DNA from: Chamaelirium japonicum
Lineage: Eukaryota > Streptophyta > Magnoliopsida > Liliales > Melanthiaceae
Length of the DNA: 64,000 nucleotides
NCBI GenBank assembly: GCA_947650365.1
Contig: OX393549.1
Location: 12,406,073-12,470,072 of the forward strand
Reading direction: 5' to 3'
In this document: positions 1-13,031 of the stretch, one piece after another
Layout: every line of letters begins with the position of its first letter
Position numbering within the stretch: position 1 is the stretch's first letter
Notes under the pieces: generated by a model
The model's database searches: none
What the model was told of the DNA's origin: nothing
Seen by the model: the letters and a program-made list of their open reading frames with translations, nothing else
Program-made: the position numbers and the translations under genes

Positions 1-155
1 CATAAAAAGTAGGTAAAGATACCGGCGGTAAGCAGAATCGGGCAGCGAAGAGGGTCTGGTGTGACCGAGTGAGAGGTGCGGCGGTGTCGTTGTGGTCTTT
101 TGTTGCAGAGGACTTTGGCTCGGAGGAGAGGAGGGGCTCTGTTTATATACCGCCA
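1..155 (-). promoter_or_regulatory. Probable promoter and 5' UTR of a minus-strand gene leaving the window
   Basis: Read on the minus strand, a TATATAA box lies at 149-143 in a GC-rich setting. About 110 bases of pyrimidine- and AC-rich leader follow, and an ATG sits at the very edge (3-1). This is the layout of a plant core promoter with a short 5' UTR. Upstream, at 205-222 and 273-290, are two near-identical copies of an 18-base motif containing GATATTTCGC. Its reverse strand reads AAATATCT, one base short of the evening element. The coding region is outside the window, so the gene cannot be named. The ATG at the edge could be chance. Confidence 0.4.
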
Positions 156-431
156 GCGGGGGTGGGGGGGGGGCCCACCAAATCGGATGACACGGCAGCA
201 AGAAAGAACAGGATATTTCGCACTGCCAGATCGGATGGCACGTCAGCAAGCGGCTCGCGAACCGATCTGGTCAAGAACAAGATATTTCGCCCACCGGTTC
301 TCTTGGCCCGGATTTGTTTGGCGGCTCACCCGCCACGTAAGATACACGTCGGATAGGTCGGCCACAATCATAGGTCGGCGACCACCCGTCTGCTGCTTTC
401 AAGTGAATGGTTTATTAAATAAAAATATAAA

Positions 432-695
432 GTGTTATTTTGACTTTGCCCCCCAAACTTTGCCTTGAATTAGACTTTACCATCCATTTTTCATTCATTA
501 GACTTTACCCCCCAAAACTAACTGTTCTGTCAGCTCACCCCCAAAAACTTTATTTCTTTTCCGTCAGCTCACCCTTTCTCTTTGATGGTGATTTGACGGA
601 ACAATTAGTTTTGGGAGGTAAAGTCTAATTAATGAAATATGGGGGGGTAAAATATAATTCAAGGCAAAATTTAGGGGGCAAATTCAAAATAACCC
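432..695. mobile_element. Mutator-like foldback MITE
   Basis: A 264-bp AT-rich element has inverted arms of about 100 bases. The left arm begins GTGTTATTTTGACTTTGCC and the right arm, reversed, begins GGGTTATTTTGAATTTGCC. Flanks AAATATAAA (423-431) and AAATATTAA (696-704) form a 9-bp target duplication with one mismatch. Long arms and a 9-bp duplication fit a non-autonomous MULE-derived MITE. It has no coding capacity. The several arm mismatches suggest it is not recent. Confidence 0.5.
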
Positions 696-704
696 AAATA
701 TTAA

Positions 705-1833
705 TTACCTTTGTCCATCTTATTTAACAAATAAAAATAAAACCGACTGAAATTCCTCCATGTTGAATATATGTGAAAATACTATTTACTCCTAATCCCT
801 TACCTATCCATTTGCATAGAATGATGTGTCGTGATCACATTCGTCCAATTCATTCAGGTCCAATCAGTGAATCGCACTCATCTTGGAACGACAGACAAAA
901 GGACACTGCGATTGGATGCCACGCTATTCTAAACAAATCGGTAAATGATATGGGTAGGATTTCTCTTGGATTGCATTTTTCATTTATTATTTTCTAATTA
1001 ATGAAATAAGATAGCAATCAATGTTGGCAGCTCATCTTTCTTCTTCTTATCAAGTCAACAATTATTGATTGGGCATTATTATGTAACACACTAGATGATG
1101 TGTTATCATAGCATACTAGAGAAATGCTATTAAATTAAGTCTTGAGACTTATGAGTCTTTTAATTTTTTATTTTTGTCACGGGTTTCTGGGCTGTTTGAA
1201 TTAGCCTCTGCCGACTGAGGTTTCTTTATGGGTCTATGATGTTCTTTTAGATATAATTTATAAAATATATTTTTTAAGTAAACTGGTATGGATCAAGATC
1301 GAACACCCTCTCATCCGCCAAGAGGGATTTCTCTAAAAAAAAACTAATATATGTTGAATACTATAAAAAGAATCACATGAACACTGAGTCTGTTGTCGTA
1401 TTTATATATCAAAGTGAGAAATTCTATTCTACCAAATGAGTTTACAGTTAAGTTTACAGGCAGCTTACGTGGTCGTGATATAGTCGTTGGTTTTCACCCA
1501 AGCCTGACCAATGAATGGCAATCTACTTGGACTGGCAATCAAACAGATAGTTGCCAATAATTACAAACGACTACGAACACTATCACATAGACCGTTTGTA
1601 AACTTGTTTGTAAACCCATCTGGCTGAATAACATTTATATATAGAAGTCAATTGCTTGATACAGTGACACGTAGAGCAAACAACCAATGATTAGTTCATT
1701 TTTCTCTTTTGTGAGTCATTTCATCAAACATTATCTGAGTAAACAATACAATAATTAAATAGTTACGTAGAGTATAAGGGGGGAAAAATCGAGTTGTTCT
1801 TACGATAAACCTATAAAATCCAACGTGGCTAAG
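705..1833. other. AT-rich intergenic DNA, no gene seen
   Basis: No open frame here has codon structure or a recognisable domain. A tract near 1270-1340, read on the minus strand, weakly resembles a tRNA-type B box, but no complete SINE could be outlined. Confidence 0.5.
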
Positions 1834-2401
1834 ATCATGTGATCGAATCAGATTAAATTCTATGGTTGCAAGTAGGGGTGGCAATGGGTCGTGTCGGGTC
1901 GGGTCCGTGTCATGTCTAGCTTCGGGTCGTGTCTAAAATTCTCTTAACTCTTCTTCTTCCTGAATTGCTAGGATCTTAATAGTACTATTTGCTTCGACCC
2001 CAAGGGGTGCTTCGACCCCAGACTATCCTCTTAACTCTTCTTCTTCCTGAATTGCTAGGATCTTAATAGTACTATTTGCTTATGTATTAATTTAGCTATA
2101 ATATTATCATATTCATACTCCGCTACAAAATTCTCATATTGGATCCTTCACTAGGATTCATTCACAATTTTATTGTCTCATATTTTCATCTTTTCATTTG
2201 ACAATATTTGGAATATAAAGTTGTCATCCATCTCACATCTGATTAAAATAAACTAAGATTTGAAATATTTGTTTAGCAAGCAAATTATTTCCAACAAATA
2301 TCATGTGATCGAATCAGATTAAATTCTATGGTTGCAAGTAGGGGTGGCAATGGGTCGTGTCGGGTCGGGTTCGTGTCATGTCTAGCTTCGGGTCGTGTCT
2401 A
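1834..2401. repeat. Direct duplication of about 100 bp flanking a 364-bp filler
   Basis: Positions 1834-1935 and 2300-2401 are near-identical. Each holds the sequence before the hAT element, the hAT target GTTGCAAG and the first roughly 65 bases of the hAT. The filler between contains a second direct duplication of about 55 bases (about 1938-1994 and 2028-2083, with CTCTTAACTCTTCTTC). Nested templated copies like this are typical of break repair with filler DNA. The filler itself is unidentified. Confidence 0.6.
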
Positions 2402-2824
2402 AACTTCTAGATCCGGATCCGACCCGTTTAACTAATCATGTCTAGACCCTAAACCCATACCCGACATGCTTATAAATGAGTAGACCCATTAAGACCTGTT
2501 TACCACACGGATCTATTCAGTTGACCAGATCCAACCCAATCTGACTCGACCCAATAAGACCTGCTGGTACTACATACTACAGTATCGGATTTGCGGGTAG
2601 ACCCGCCTGACTCGACACGATCCGTTGAATTTTAAACAGGTCTTCCCCGAGTCTGCCCTGTCAAGACCCTAAACTCGGACCGTACCGAATCGTTTATTAA
2701 AACGGGTCTACCGTGTCGACCCGTTTATTAAACGGGTCTATGACCCGAACCCATTTAACCCAGACCCAGACCCGCTAACTTCATATTGGGTCATGTCGTG
2801 TCGGGTCCATAATTGCCAGCCCTA
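2339..2824. mobile_element. Non-autonomous hAT element
   Basis: The element starts TAGGGGTGGCAAT and ends ATTGCCAGCCCTA, giving hAT-type terminal inverted repeats. Flanks GTTGCAAG (2331-2338) and GTTGGAAG (2825-2832) are an 8-bp target duplication with one change, as expected for hAT. The 486-bp body is built of degenerate GGGTC/GACCC motifs such as GACCCGTTTATTAAACGGG and encodes no protein. The left end is duplicated at 1872-1935. Confidence 0.7.
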
Positions 2825-2932
2825 GTTGGAAGCTTGCATCTAATCAAGGGGAATTTTAGCATGGACAATGATAGGGGAGCCCCGTTCAACAGACTCCATT
2901 AGGAAGCCTCGTTAGGTGGCAACCATCCAACG

Positions 2933-3067
2933 GCTTATGGCCCAATCACAGTGTGCCGTTTCGTCTATTAAAAGGGCACAATGGGGACTACACTTGCTAC
3001 CAGAAGCACCTATCCCCATTATGCCCTTTTAATGGGCGACGTGGCACACTGCAATTGTGCCATAAGC
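2933..3067. repeat. Long near-perfect hairpin
   Basis: Two arms of about 55 bases (2933-2987 and 3013-3067) are reverse complements with roughly eight mismatches, around a 25-base loop. Arms begin GCTTATGGC and the right one ends GCCATAAGC. No clear target duplication was found, so it could be a tiny MITE or a hairpin-RNA source. Confidence 0.55.
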
Positions 3068-3167
3068 AAACACAACAAATCAATCCCACAGCAGGCATGA
3101 GATCCTCTATGGTTATACTCTTAGATGATCATGTAGGTTAAAGCTCTATAACACCCAGCCCTATCGG

Positions 3168-3330
3168 TGGTGAATCACACTCAGCCCCAAATGGCATGCA
3201 AAAGGACGACTATGATTCGGTTTTCGCTTCAGCCTGGACCGCCCGTTACGCCCAACCTAACCGGTGAATCATACTAAGCTCCAAATGGCATGTAAAAAAT
3301 GGTTGTGATTCAGATTTGACTTCAACCAAT
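3168..3330 (+). repeat. Diverged tandem duplication, about 94-bp period
   Basis: Two units, 3168-3235 and 3263-3330, share GGTGAATCA, CCAAATGGCATG and a downstream TGATTC tract with about 20 percent differences. No coding meaning is seen. Confidence 0.45.
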
Positions 3331-5500
<2,170 letters not shown>

Positions 5501-5608
5501 CTGCAGAGAGGAAGCGATAGAGAAGGAGAGATTCTGCATCTCATCAGTGCGGGCAGGCTCCGGCTTTACGACCTTCAGGCCTGATCCCTGCCATCCGTCT
5601 GCCTACAG

Positions 5609-5690
5609 ATGGAGATGAGGAAGATCGCTTGCATCGTCCTTGTAGCCACCACATCGGCCACCGCCGAGGCCCCAACACCGACTCCGAAGA
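5609..5690 (+). pseudogene. Arabinogalactan-peptide gene, 5' part of the broken exon
   Basis: The frame starts MEMRKIACIVLVATTSA and continues AEAPTPTPK. That is a short hydrophobic signal peptide followed by the Ala/Thr-Pro motif that is hydroxylated and glycosylated in plant AG peptides, small GPI-anchored cell-surface proteoglycans. The CTACAG just before the ATG may be the end of a 5'-UTR intron. The CACTA element begins after codon PK, and the rest of the exon is at 23099-23188. The start resembles AG peptides of about 60 residues as I remember the family. Identification is by motif and length, not alignment. Confidence 0.6.
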
Positions 5691-5699
5691 CACTACAAG

Positions 5700-6478
5700 A
5701 ATTAGGGTCTTTACCGACGGACATTATTATCACCGTCGGTAATAATACACTTTTTACCGACGGGGAAAATAATATCCGTCGGTATTATAACTTCAATTTT
5801 TTTAATTTTCTTTGCATATTTATACCGACGGTATACATATATACCGTCGGTAATATACTTTATACCGACGGTTACATATAAACCGTCGGCAAAATGTCAT
5901 CGTCGTGATATTGTACCGACGGAAATTGTATTTCCGTCGGTATAACCAATGTTACCGACAGCCATAATATCTCCGTCGGCAATATACCGACGGTAATAAA
6001 ATGTCCGTCGGTAAAATTGTCCCGACGAAACTCAGTGTAAAAACCGAGCCTCTGGAAAAAAGTAGGAGGTTGAGTTCCGTCGTGCTATTTACCGACGGAC
6101 GTGAAAGTTCCGTCGGTATAACTAATTATACCGACGGTATTTATATGTCCGTCGGCACAATACCGACGGTAATTTAGTTTCCGTCGGTAAAATGTCCCGA
6201 CGAAACTCAGTGTGCCAAACCGAGCCTCTGGAAAAAATTGAACTTGTGTTTTCGTCGGGATTATACCGACGGAATTTATATATCCGTCGGTACAATACCG
6301 ACGGTAATTAAATTTCCGTCGGTAAAATGTCCCGACGAAACTCAGGGTGCCAAACCGAGCCTCTGGAAAAAATTGAGCTTGTTTTTTCGTCATGGAGTTT
6401 TACCGACGGATTGTTATTTACCGTCGGTAAAAAAATTAGTTTTACCGACGGAAGATAAAATGTCCGTCGGCAAAAACC
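5700..6478. repeat. CACTA left subterminal repeat region
   Basis: About twenty copies of ACCGACGG or its complement alternate in facing pairs 15-25 bases apart. By analogy with En/Spm, where TNPA binds short subterminal motifs in both orientations, these are candidate transposase-binding sites. A larger module (CCCGACGAAACTCAG, then CCGAGCCTCTGGAAAAA) recurs near 6012-6062, 6188-6236 and 6329-6377. Confidence 0.8.
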
Positions 6479-6482
6479 CTGT

Positions 6483-6489
6483 TATATAA
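6483..6489 (+). promoter_or_regulatory. Candidate TATA box of the CACTA transcription unit
   Basis: TATATAA lies directly after the last left subterminal repeat. It is followed by a CT-rich, GC-rich leader (6510-6930) typical of plant 5' UTRs. A start site near 6515 is inferred. If subterminal repeats bind a transposase-family protein, binding would sit right beside this promoter, as in En/Spm autoregulation. Confidence 0.5.
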
Positions 6490-8048
6490 CAAAACAGTCG
6501 AGGTCTTCTTTGATTCTTCTGATTCGATCTCTCCGGCGCGCGCCCCTCTCTCTCAATCTCTCTCTCTCTCTCACCGACCCGACCCCCCGGCGACCCCGTC
6601 CCCCTCCGGCAGCCCCGAGATCCCCTCCGGCCACCCATCCCCCTCCCGGCCACCCATCCCCCTCCCGACCTCCGCCCCTCCCCGGCCTCCCGGCCCTCTC
6701 TCTCTCTCCCCCGGCCTCCTCCCCCCCTCCCCGGCCTCCTTAGCCTTCCCTCTCTCTCTCTCTCTCTCTCTACTTCCTCCCCTCACCTGTCTCTCTCTCT
6801 CTCGATCCCTTGCACCTCCGGCCGGCCACCCATCACCTCACTTGCACCTCCGGCCACCCCTCCGCTTTCTCGCGCCACCGACTGCGACACCAGTGCTCCT
6901 CCTCCTTCTCGAGGCCTGCCGACCATCGCTGGTGAGCTCCTCCTCCCCCTTCGGTTAATGTCACTAGTAGGTTTCAGCCACCAATTGTATGCTGTCAAGT
7001 TAATCATGCTGGCGGAATAGGAAAAACCTTAAGGCTGAATAGCATTTCTCTAATTCTTATGGCTCCATTTGTTAAGGGCTAAATATTTTGATAAGTACTT
7101 TGTCAAGTATTTTAGAATTATGTAATAAATGTTTCATTTGGCTTGAAGTACGTATCTACCATGGTGGTAAATATTAGGGATTTTTTTGTTCAAAATATTA
7201 TTAATTTTTTAATTGAATAGTGGTTTATCAGAAGTATTTAACACACTAGTGCTCTAACAGCCATGTGACAGATTAATTAGTGCCGTAAAGTGGTGTCACG
7301 TTATTAGCCGAGTCGACTCGAAACTCGGCCGAGTCGACTCGACTCGGCTGAGTTTCGATCCGACTCGGTCCAAAACTCGAGTTTCGATCTGACTCGGTTG
7401 AGTTTCGATCCGACTCGAGTTTGTCGGGTTTTAGCCGAGTTGTCGTGTGTACTCGACTCATTAAGGTTTCGAGTCGAGTCGAGTTTTCGTGTTTTAAAAC
7501 ATTGAATTTTATCCTATCAAAACTGAATTGAATGGGGGAATGGGGGGCAAAATGTAGTTTTTAGACTAGGGTGAGCGTCGGTTTTGTCGGTCGGTTTCGG
7601 TGTGGGTTTTGTCGGTTATATTTTTTTCGGTTTACGAAAAATCAAAACCGAAATCAAAACCGAAACCGAAACCGAAATAGTCGGTTTTTGTCGGTTCGGT
7701 GTGATATGAGGTATGCTAAAGCCATAAATCTACTCGAGCGACAGAGAGAACCGTCAGACCCCAAGTGTTTACTTGATGAGGCTCCCTGACTTGTTGACTT
7801 ACTGTCGCATAACTTTGGTGCTATGCCTAGCATTCGAACTATCAGCAGTTCAAATGCTGGCCAGCAACCCTAGGTTTACTATGTGACTAGTCTACTCATC
7901 ATAATACACTCATCCATTAGGGATGTGGATGGCCTGTAGAAGTTTTGGTTCGGTGTTCCATACCCGGGAACCGAAACCGAAATTGTGCGGAGTCTTATAA
8001 CATTGTTTGAAATTATATGTCAGGTGTTGTATAGCCAGATAGACGAAG
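6490..8048 (+). other. CACTA 5' leader with probable intron
   Basis: The leader to about 6931 is C/T-rich, with a good splice donor CTG|GTGAGC at 6931/6932. Acceptors fit at ATGTCAG (ends 8023) or GTATAG (ends 8034), just before the TNP2 start, so an intron of about 1.1 kb in the 5' UTR is inferred. Inside it, 7305-7490 repeats GACTCG words and 7570-7700 repeats GGTTTCGG and AAACCGA. The latter begins TAGGGTGAGC like a hAT end, but no partner end was found. Confidence 0.5.
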
Positions 8049-11000
8049 ATGTCTTCGATCGATAAGAGTTGGATGCGTAATTCGAATCGCATGAGCCAAG
8101 AGTACAGAGAAGGAGTCAGGAAATTTCTGGATTTTGCATTTGAGCGTCTTGCACCGCTTGATGGAAAAATTGTGTGTCCCTGTATAGACTGCGGAAGGGT
8201 GATTAGGAAGGTTCGAGAGGAATGTGAGGTTGATCTGGTAATGCGTGGCATTGACGTTACCTATACCCGTTGGTTCTCGCACGGTGAGGAGCTAGATGCA
8301 GTCCCCATGGCAGCTCACGGTGAAACTTCAAACACAGTGATCGCTGATGATAATATTAATACAGACGATGACGATGACATGCAGGGTATGATACATGATT
8401 TGCAAGGTGGAATAGGCACGGAAACACCGTCAGGTGATCAGCCCAATATCGAAGCGGACAAGTTCTACAGATTGCTTAAAGATGCCGAACAACCTCTATA
8501 CCCGGGGTGTGAGAAGTTTTCAAAACTCTCTTTCACTGTAAAGCTTCTTCATTTGAAGTGCCTCAATGGTTGGAGTAATAAGTCATTTAATATGTTGGTA
8601 GAGTTGCTGAAAGAGGCTTTTCCTATGGGTGAGACAGTACCGAAATCATTCTACGAGGCGAAGAAGACAATTAAAGATCTCGGTCTGGGTTATGAGAAAA
8701 TTGATGCATGCGTGAACGATTGTATGTTGTACCGGAAAGAGTACGAACATGCGCGGTCATGCCACATATGCGGAGCAACGAGATATAAAGAGACGGATGC
8801 CGAGTCTAGTACCAGTCGAAGGAAGAAAAATGTATCTGCAAAGGTTCTCCTATACTTCCCGCTCAGGGACAGGCTTCAGAGGTTGTTTATGTCATCGAAG
8901 ACTGCTGAGCACATGAGGTGGCATGCACGAGAACGTACAGATGACGGGATTATGAGACATCCGGCCGACTCTCTGACGTGGAAAGATTTTGATCATACAT
9001 ATCCTGAATTCGCATGTGAAGTTCGCAACGTCAGGTTAGGGCTTGCTAGCGATGGCTTCAATCCCTTTGGGAATATGAGTGTGTCGTACAGCATTTGGCC
9101 AGTTGTCCTAGTTCCATACAATTTGCCTCCCTGGATGTGCTTAAAAAAGCCATACACAATGCTCTCCTTGCTCATTCCCGGACCCAGGTCGCCTGGTAAT
9201 GATATTGACGTTTACTTGCAGCCGTTGATTGAGGAGTTGAACGAGTTATGGGAAGTTGGGGCCGATACGTATGATGCCTCGTTGCGCCAGAATTTTCGGA
9301 TGCATGCGGCACTTCTATGGACCATCAACGATTTTCCTGCATATGCCAACTTATCCGGGTGGAGTACTAAAGGAAAATTGGCGTGCCCTACATGCAATAA
9401 GGAGACAGATTCATTACGATTGAAGAACGGAGGCAAGTTCTGTTATATGGGCCATCGAAGATTCCTTGTTGACGGCCATAAGTGGAGGCAGAACAAAAGA
9501 GCTTTCAACGGCAAGAAGGAACTTGCAAAGGCCCCGGAGCAGCTTTCGGGGGTAGAAGTCTTGTGCGAATTGGATCAGCTTGATGCCGTGGCACTTAGAA
9601 AAGGTAAAAAGAAGAGAACGCATGAAGATTCTACGCGTGAGCATAACTGGAAGAAGAAGAGTATTTTCTTTAAACTACCGTACTGGAGCAGCCTACTCTT
9701 GCGGCATAACTTAGATGTCATGCATATTGAGAAAAATGTGTGTGACAACATTATAGGAACACTGCTGAATCTCGACGGTAAGACGAAGGATAATCTTAAA
9801 TCTCGTCTCGATCTTAAGGAGTTGGGCATCCGAAAATCACTTCATCCCCAAGAGATTGGGGATAAGTATGTGTTGCCAGTTGCATGCTACACCATGAGCT
9901 CACAGCAAAAGGCAGCCTTATGTGCATTCCTACGGTCTGTGAAAACGCCAGACGGTTATTCTTCGAATATCGCACGATGCGTGCAAGAGAACGGCCGGAA
10001 GTTGTCTGGATTAAAGAGCCACGATTGTCATGTTCTTATGCAGCGATTGTTATCTCTTGCTATACGTGGGAATTTAACCGAAGAGGTGTCCGGTCCGTTA
10101 ATTGAGCTCAGCACTTTTTTCAGACAGTTGTGCTCGAAGGTACTTAGAGTGGACCAACTTGAACAGATGGAGAGGGATATTGCGCTCACATTGTGCAAGT
10201 TAGAGATGATATTTCCACCTTCATTCTTTGATGTCATGGTGCATTTGACCGTTCACTTGGCAAATGAGGCCAAACTCGGCGGCCCAGTTCATTACCGGTG
10301 GATGTATTTTATCGAGAGGTAATCGTCTCGTCTCATTCGCACAATGTATTTGATCGTTCTTGATATATTCATACAAATATTTTTTTCTCAAATTAGGTAC
10401 TTGCGAACATTGAAATCATATGTTCGTAATAAAAGTCGTCCGGAGGGATCAATTGCTGAAGGATACCTAGCAGAAGAATGTCTAACATTCTGCTCAAGAT
10501 ACCTACATGGTATAGACACGCGATTCAATCAACTTGAGCGGAACTATGACGGTGGTCCAATAGACTTCGATGGGGGTCTGTCTATATTTGCCGAAATGGG
10601 TAGACCTGTAGGAGGAGGCAAAACCCGTCGATTGTCTGTAGATGAGATTCAACAGGCACATATGTATGTGTTGCGCCAATGTGATGAAGTGTGGCCATTC
10701 ATTGAGTAAGCATTTTACGATCATTTACTCATTCTTTCAGTCCATTCATTAAGTATATGTGCTAATTATAATCTAATTCATAACCGGTAAAACAGGAAGC
10801 ATAAAGCCATCATTAATAATCGGGGTATTCGAAATGCTCCCCAAATTCATGATCGTGAATTCCCATCGTGGTTCGAGAAACACGTAAGTATTCACATCAT
10901 TACTGAATTTCATTGACATCCATTACCGAACAATAATTATGTGTTCATATCATGAATGTCGTGTGGTTATTATAGGCACAGGAGCTGCACGACAACCACG

Positions 11001-11650
11001 ATCCGCTGATGAATGAGGATCTCTGGCGCTTATCTTGTAGTCCTTTGCAAGACGCAATATCGTACGATGGTTATATCGTGAACGGTTATAGATTTCGGAC
11101 GAAAGATAGTGAAAAATCACGAAGAACCCAAAATAGTGGGGTTGTCGTCAACGGTGAGCAAGAAGAATTAGAAAATATCGACTTCTACGGCGTCCTCAAC
11201 GAGATTCTCGAGATTAAATTCCTTGGCCAAAATCGGATCGTATTATTCAAATGCGATTGGTATGATGTTAATAATCGCGGGACTGGTTATAATGTCGACA
11301 AATACGGTTTTATCAGCATCAACACTGCCAAGAGATTGAATACCCAATATGAAGATCCATTCATTCTTGCCTCTCAAGCGCAACAGATATTTTATGCACC
11401 GGATAATACCTCTCCAGGTTGGCAAATTGTAGTCAGGTCACCACCCAGAGATTTTTACGACATGGGAGACAAGGATGCGGGGGTCGTCGATGATGATTTG
11501 GATGCATACCAGAATGATGAGATAATCATTGTCGACGCAGTGCACGACGAAAATGAAGATGTCGACAATATAAACTGGACAGCGAATGCAGATCAAATAA
11601 TAGAAGAGGGAAGCGATGAGAGTGACAGAGATGAGACAGAAAATGACTAG
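8049..11650 (+). CDS. CACTA transposase, TNP2 (TNPD-like) family, 4 exons
   Basis: This is predicted to bind the element's ends and catalyse cut-and-paste transposition in the nucleus. Exons are 8049-10318, 10397-10705, 10796-10883 and 10976-11650, all with GT..AG introns that keep frame, giving about 1113 aa. The N-terminus (residues 1 to about 80, MSSIDKSWM with CPCIDCGR) matches the transposase-associated domain. An acidic linker follows near residues 95-120. The TNP2 core runs from about residue 140, with GLASDGFNPFG (D335), NLDVMHIEKNVC (D556) and NEAKLGGPVHYRW (E740) as likely DDE residues. It also has cysteine pairs CHICG and CPTC. The C-terminus is acidic. The first ATG suits the domain start. 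No internal stop or frameshift is seen, and array I starts about 120 bases after the stop. Confidence 0.92.
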
Positions 11651-11765
11651 ACCGTATGTAAATCAAATTGTTTCATATTTAAATCATACTGTTTCACCGA
11701 TTCATATGTAAATCATACCGTTTCATATGTAAATCATACCGTTTCACCGATTTACGATCCGACCG
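11651..11765 (+). repeat. Short tandem repeat bordering array I (left)
   Basis: About four copies of a 22-30 base unit containing CATATGTAAATCATAC and GTTTCA follow the TNP2 stop. The same unit reappears beyond the right end of array I (12875-13030), so it brackets the satellite. Confidence 0.6.
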
Positions 11766-12875
11766 ATTCACCGATTTAGAGTCTAAGAGTTGGAAAATCA
11801 TAAGTTAGCGTGTTTCGGATATGAAATAGGTTTCGATTCGATCGGATCGTCATCGGATCGGCATCCGATAATTCGAACTTGGAATTATTCCGTATTTCGG
11901 ACTTGCGAGCGGGTTCTAATTGGATATTTGACCAATTTACGCTCCGATTCACCGATTTAGAGTCTAAGTGTTGGAAAATCATAAGTTAGCGTGTTTCGGA
12001 TATAAAATAGGTTTGGATTCGATCGGATCGTCATCGGCTCGGCATCCGATAATTCGAACTTAGAATTATTCCGTATTTCGGACTTGCGAGCGGGTTCTAA
12101 TTGGATATTTGACCAATTTACGCTCCGATTCACCGATTTAGAGTCTAAGTGTTGGAAAATCATAAGTTAGCGTGTTTCGGATGTGAAATAGGTTTGGATT
12201 CGATCCGATCGTCATCGGATCGGCATCCGGTAATTCGAAGTTGGATTTATTCCGTATTTCGGACTTGCGAGCGGGTTCTAATTGGATATTTGACCAATTT
12301 ACGCTCCGATTCACCGGTTTAGAGTCTAAGTGTTGGAAAATCATAAGTTAGCGTGTTTCGGATATGAAATAGGTTTGGATTCGATCCGATCGTCATCGGA
12401 TCGGCATCCGGTAATTCGAAGTTGGAATTATTCCGTATTTCGGACTTGCGAGCGGGTTCTAATTGGATATTTGACCAATTTACGCTCCGATTCACCGGTT
12501 TAGAGTCTAAGTGTTGGAAAATCATAAGTTAGCGTGTTTCGGATATGAAATAGGTTTGGATTCGATCCGATCGTCATCGGATCGGCATCCGGTAATTCGA
12601 TGTTGGAATTATTCCGTATTTCGGACTTGCGAGCGGGTTCTAATTGGATATTTGACCAATTTACGCTCCGATTCACCGATTTAGAGTCTAAGTGTTGGAA
12701 AATCATAAGTTAGCGTGTTTCGGATATAAAATAGGTTTGGATTCGATCCGATCGTCATCGGATCGGCATCCGATAATTCAAACTTGGAATTATATTCCGT
12801 ATTTCGGACTTCCGAGCGGGTTCTAATTGGATATTTGACCACTTTACGATCCGATTAACCGATTTAGAGTCTAAC
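11766..12875 (-). repeat. 181-bp satellite array I, about 6 units
   Basis: Units repeat every 181 bases (phase points 11776, 11957, 12138, 12319, 12500, then a last less regular unit). Each contains GATCGGATCGTCATCGG or a close variant and ends near TTAGAGTCTAAG. Relative to array II the units are reverse-complemented. Units differ at several sites. The 68-codon frames across each unit are artefacts: 181 is one more than a multiple of three, so each closes in the next unit. Confidence 0.95.
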
Positions 12876-13031
12876 TGTTTCATATTGTTTCATATTGCGA
12901 GCGGGTTCATATTGTTTTATATTGTTTCATATGTAAATCATACTGTTTCATATATAAATCAAACTGTTTCATATTGTTTCATATGTAAATCTTAAATCTT
13001 ACTGTTTCATATGTAAATTAAATTGTTTCAG
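12876..13031 (+). repeat. Short tandem repeat bordering array I (right)
   Basis: Copies of TTTCATATGTAAATC and close variants fill the gap between array I and the second CACTA gene, mirroring 11651-11765. The stretch is AT-rich and may contain the second gene's leader. No clear TATA box was singled out. Confidence 0.55.

Noticed and set aside
7570-7980. A second hAT element in the CACTA 5' intron
   Set aside because: TAGGGTGAGC looks like a hAT start, but no matching end or 8-bp duplication was found.
8993-10237. Minus-strand frames inside the TNP2 gene
   Set aside because: Shadows of the coding strand. The plus-strand exon has the TNP2 motifs.
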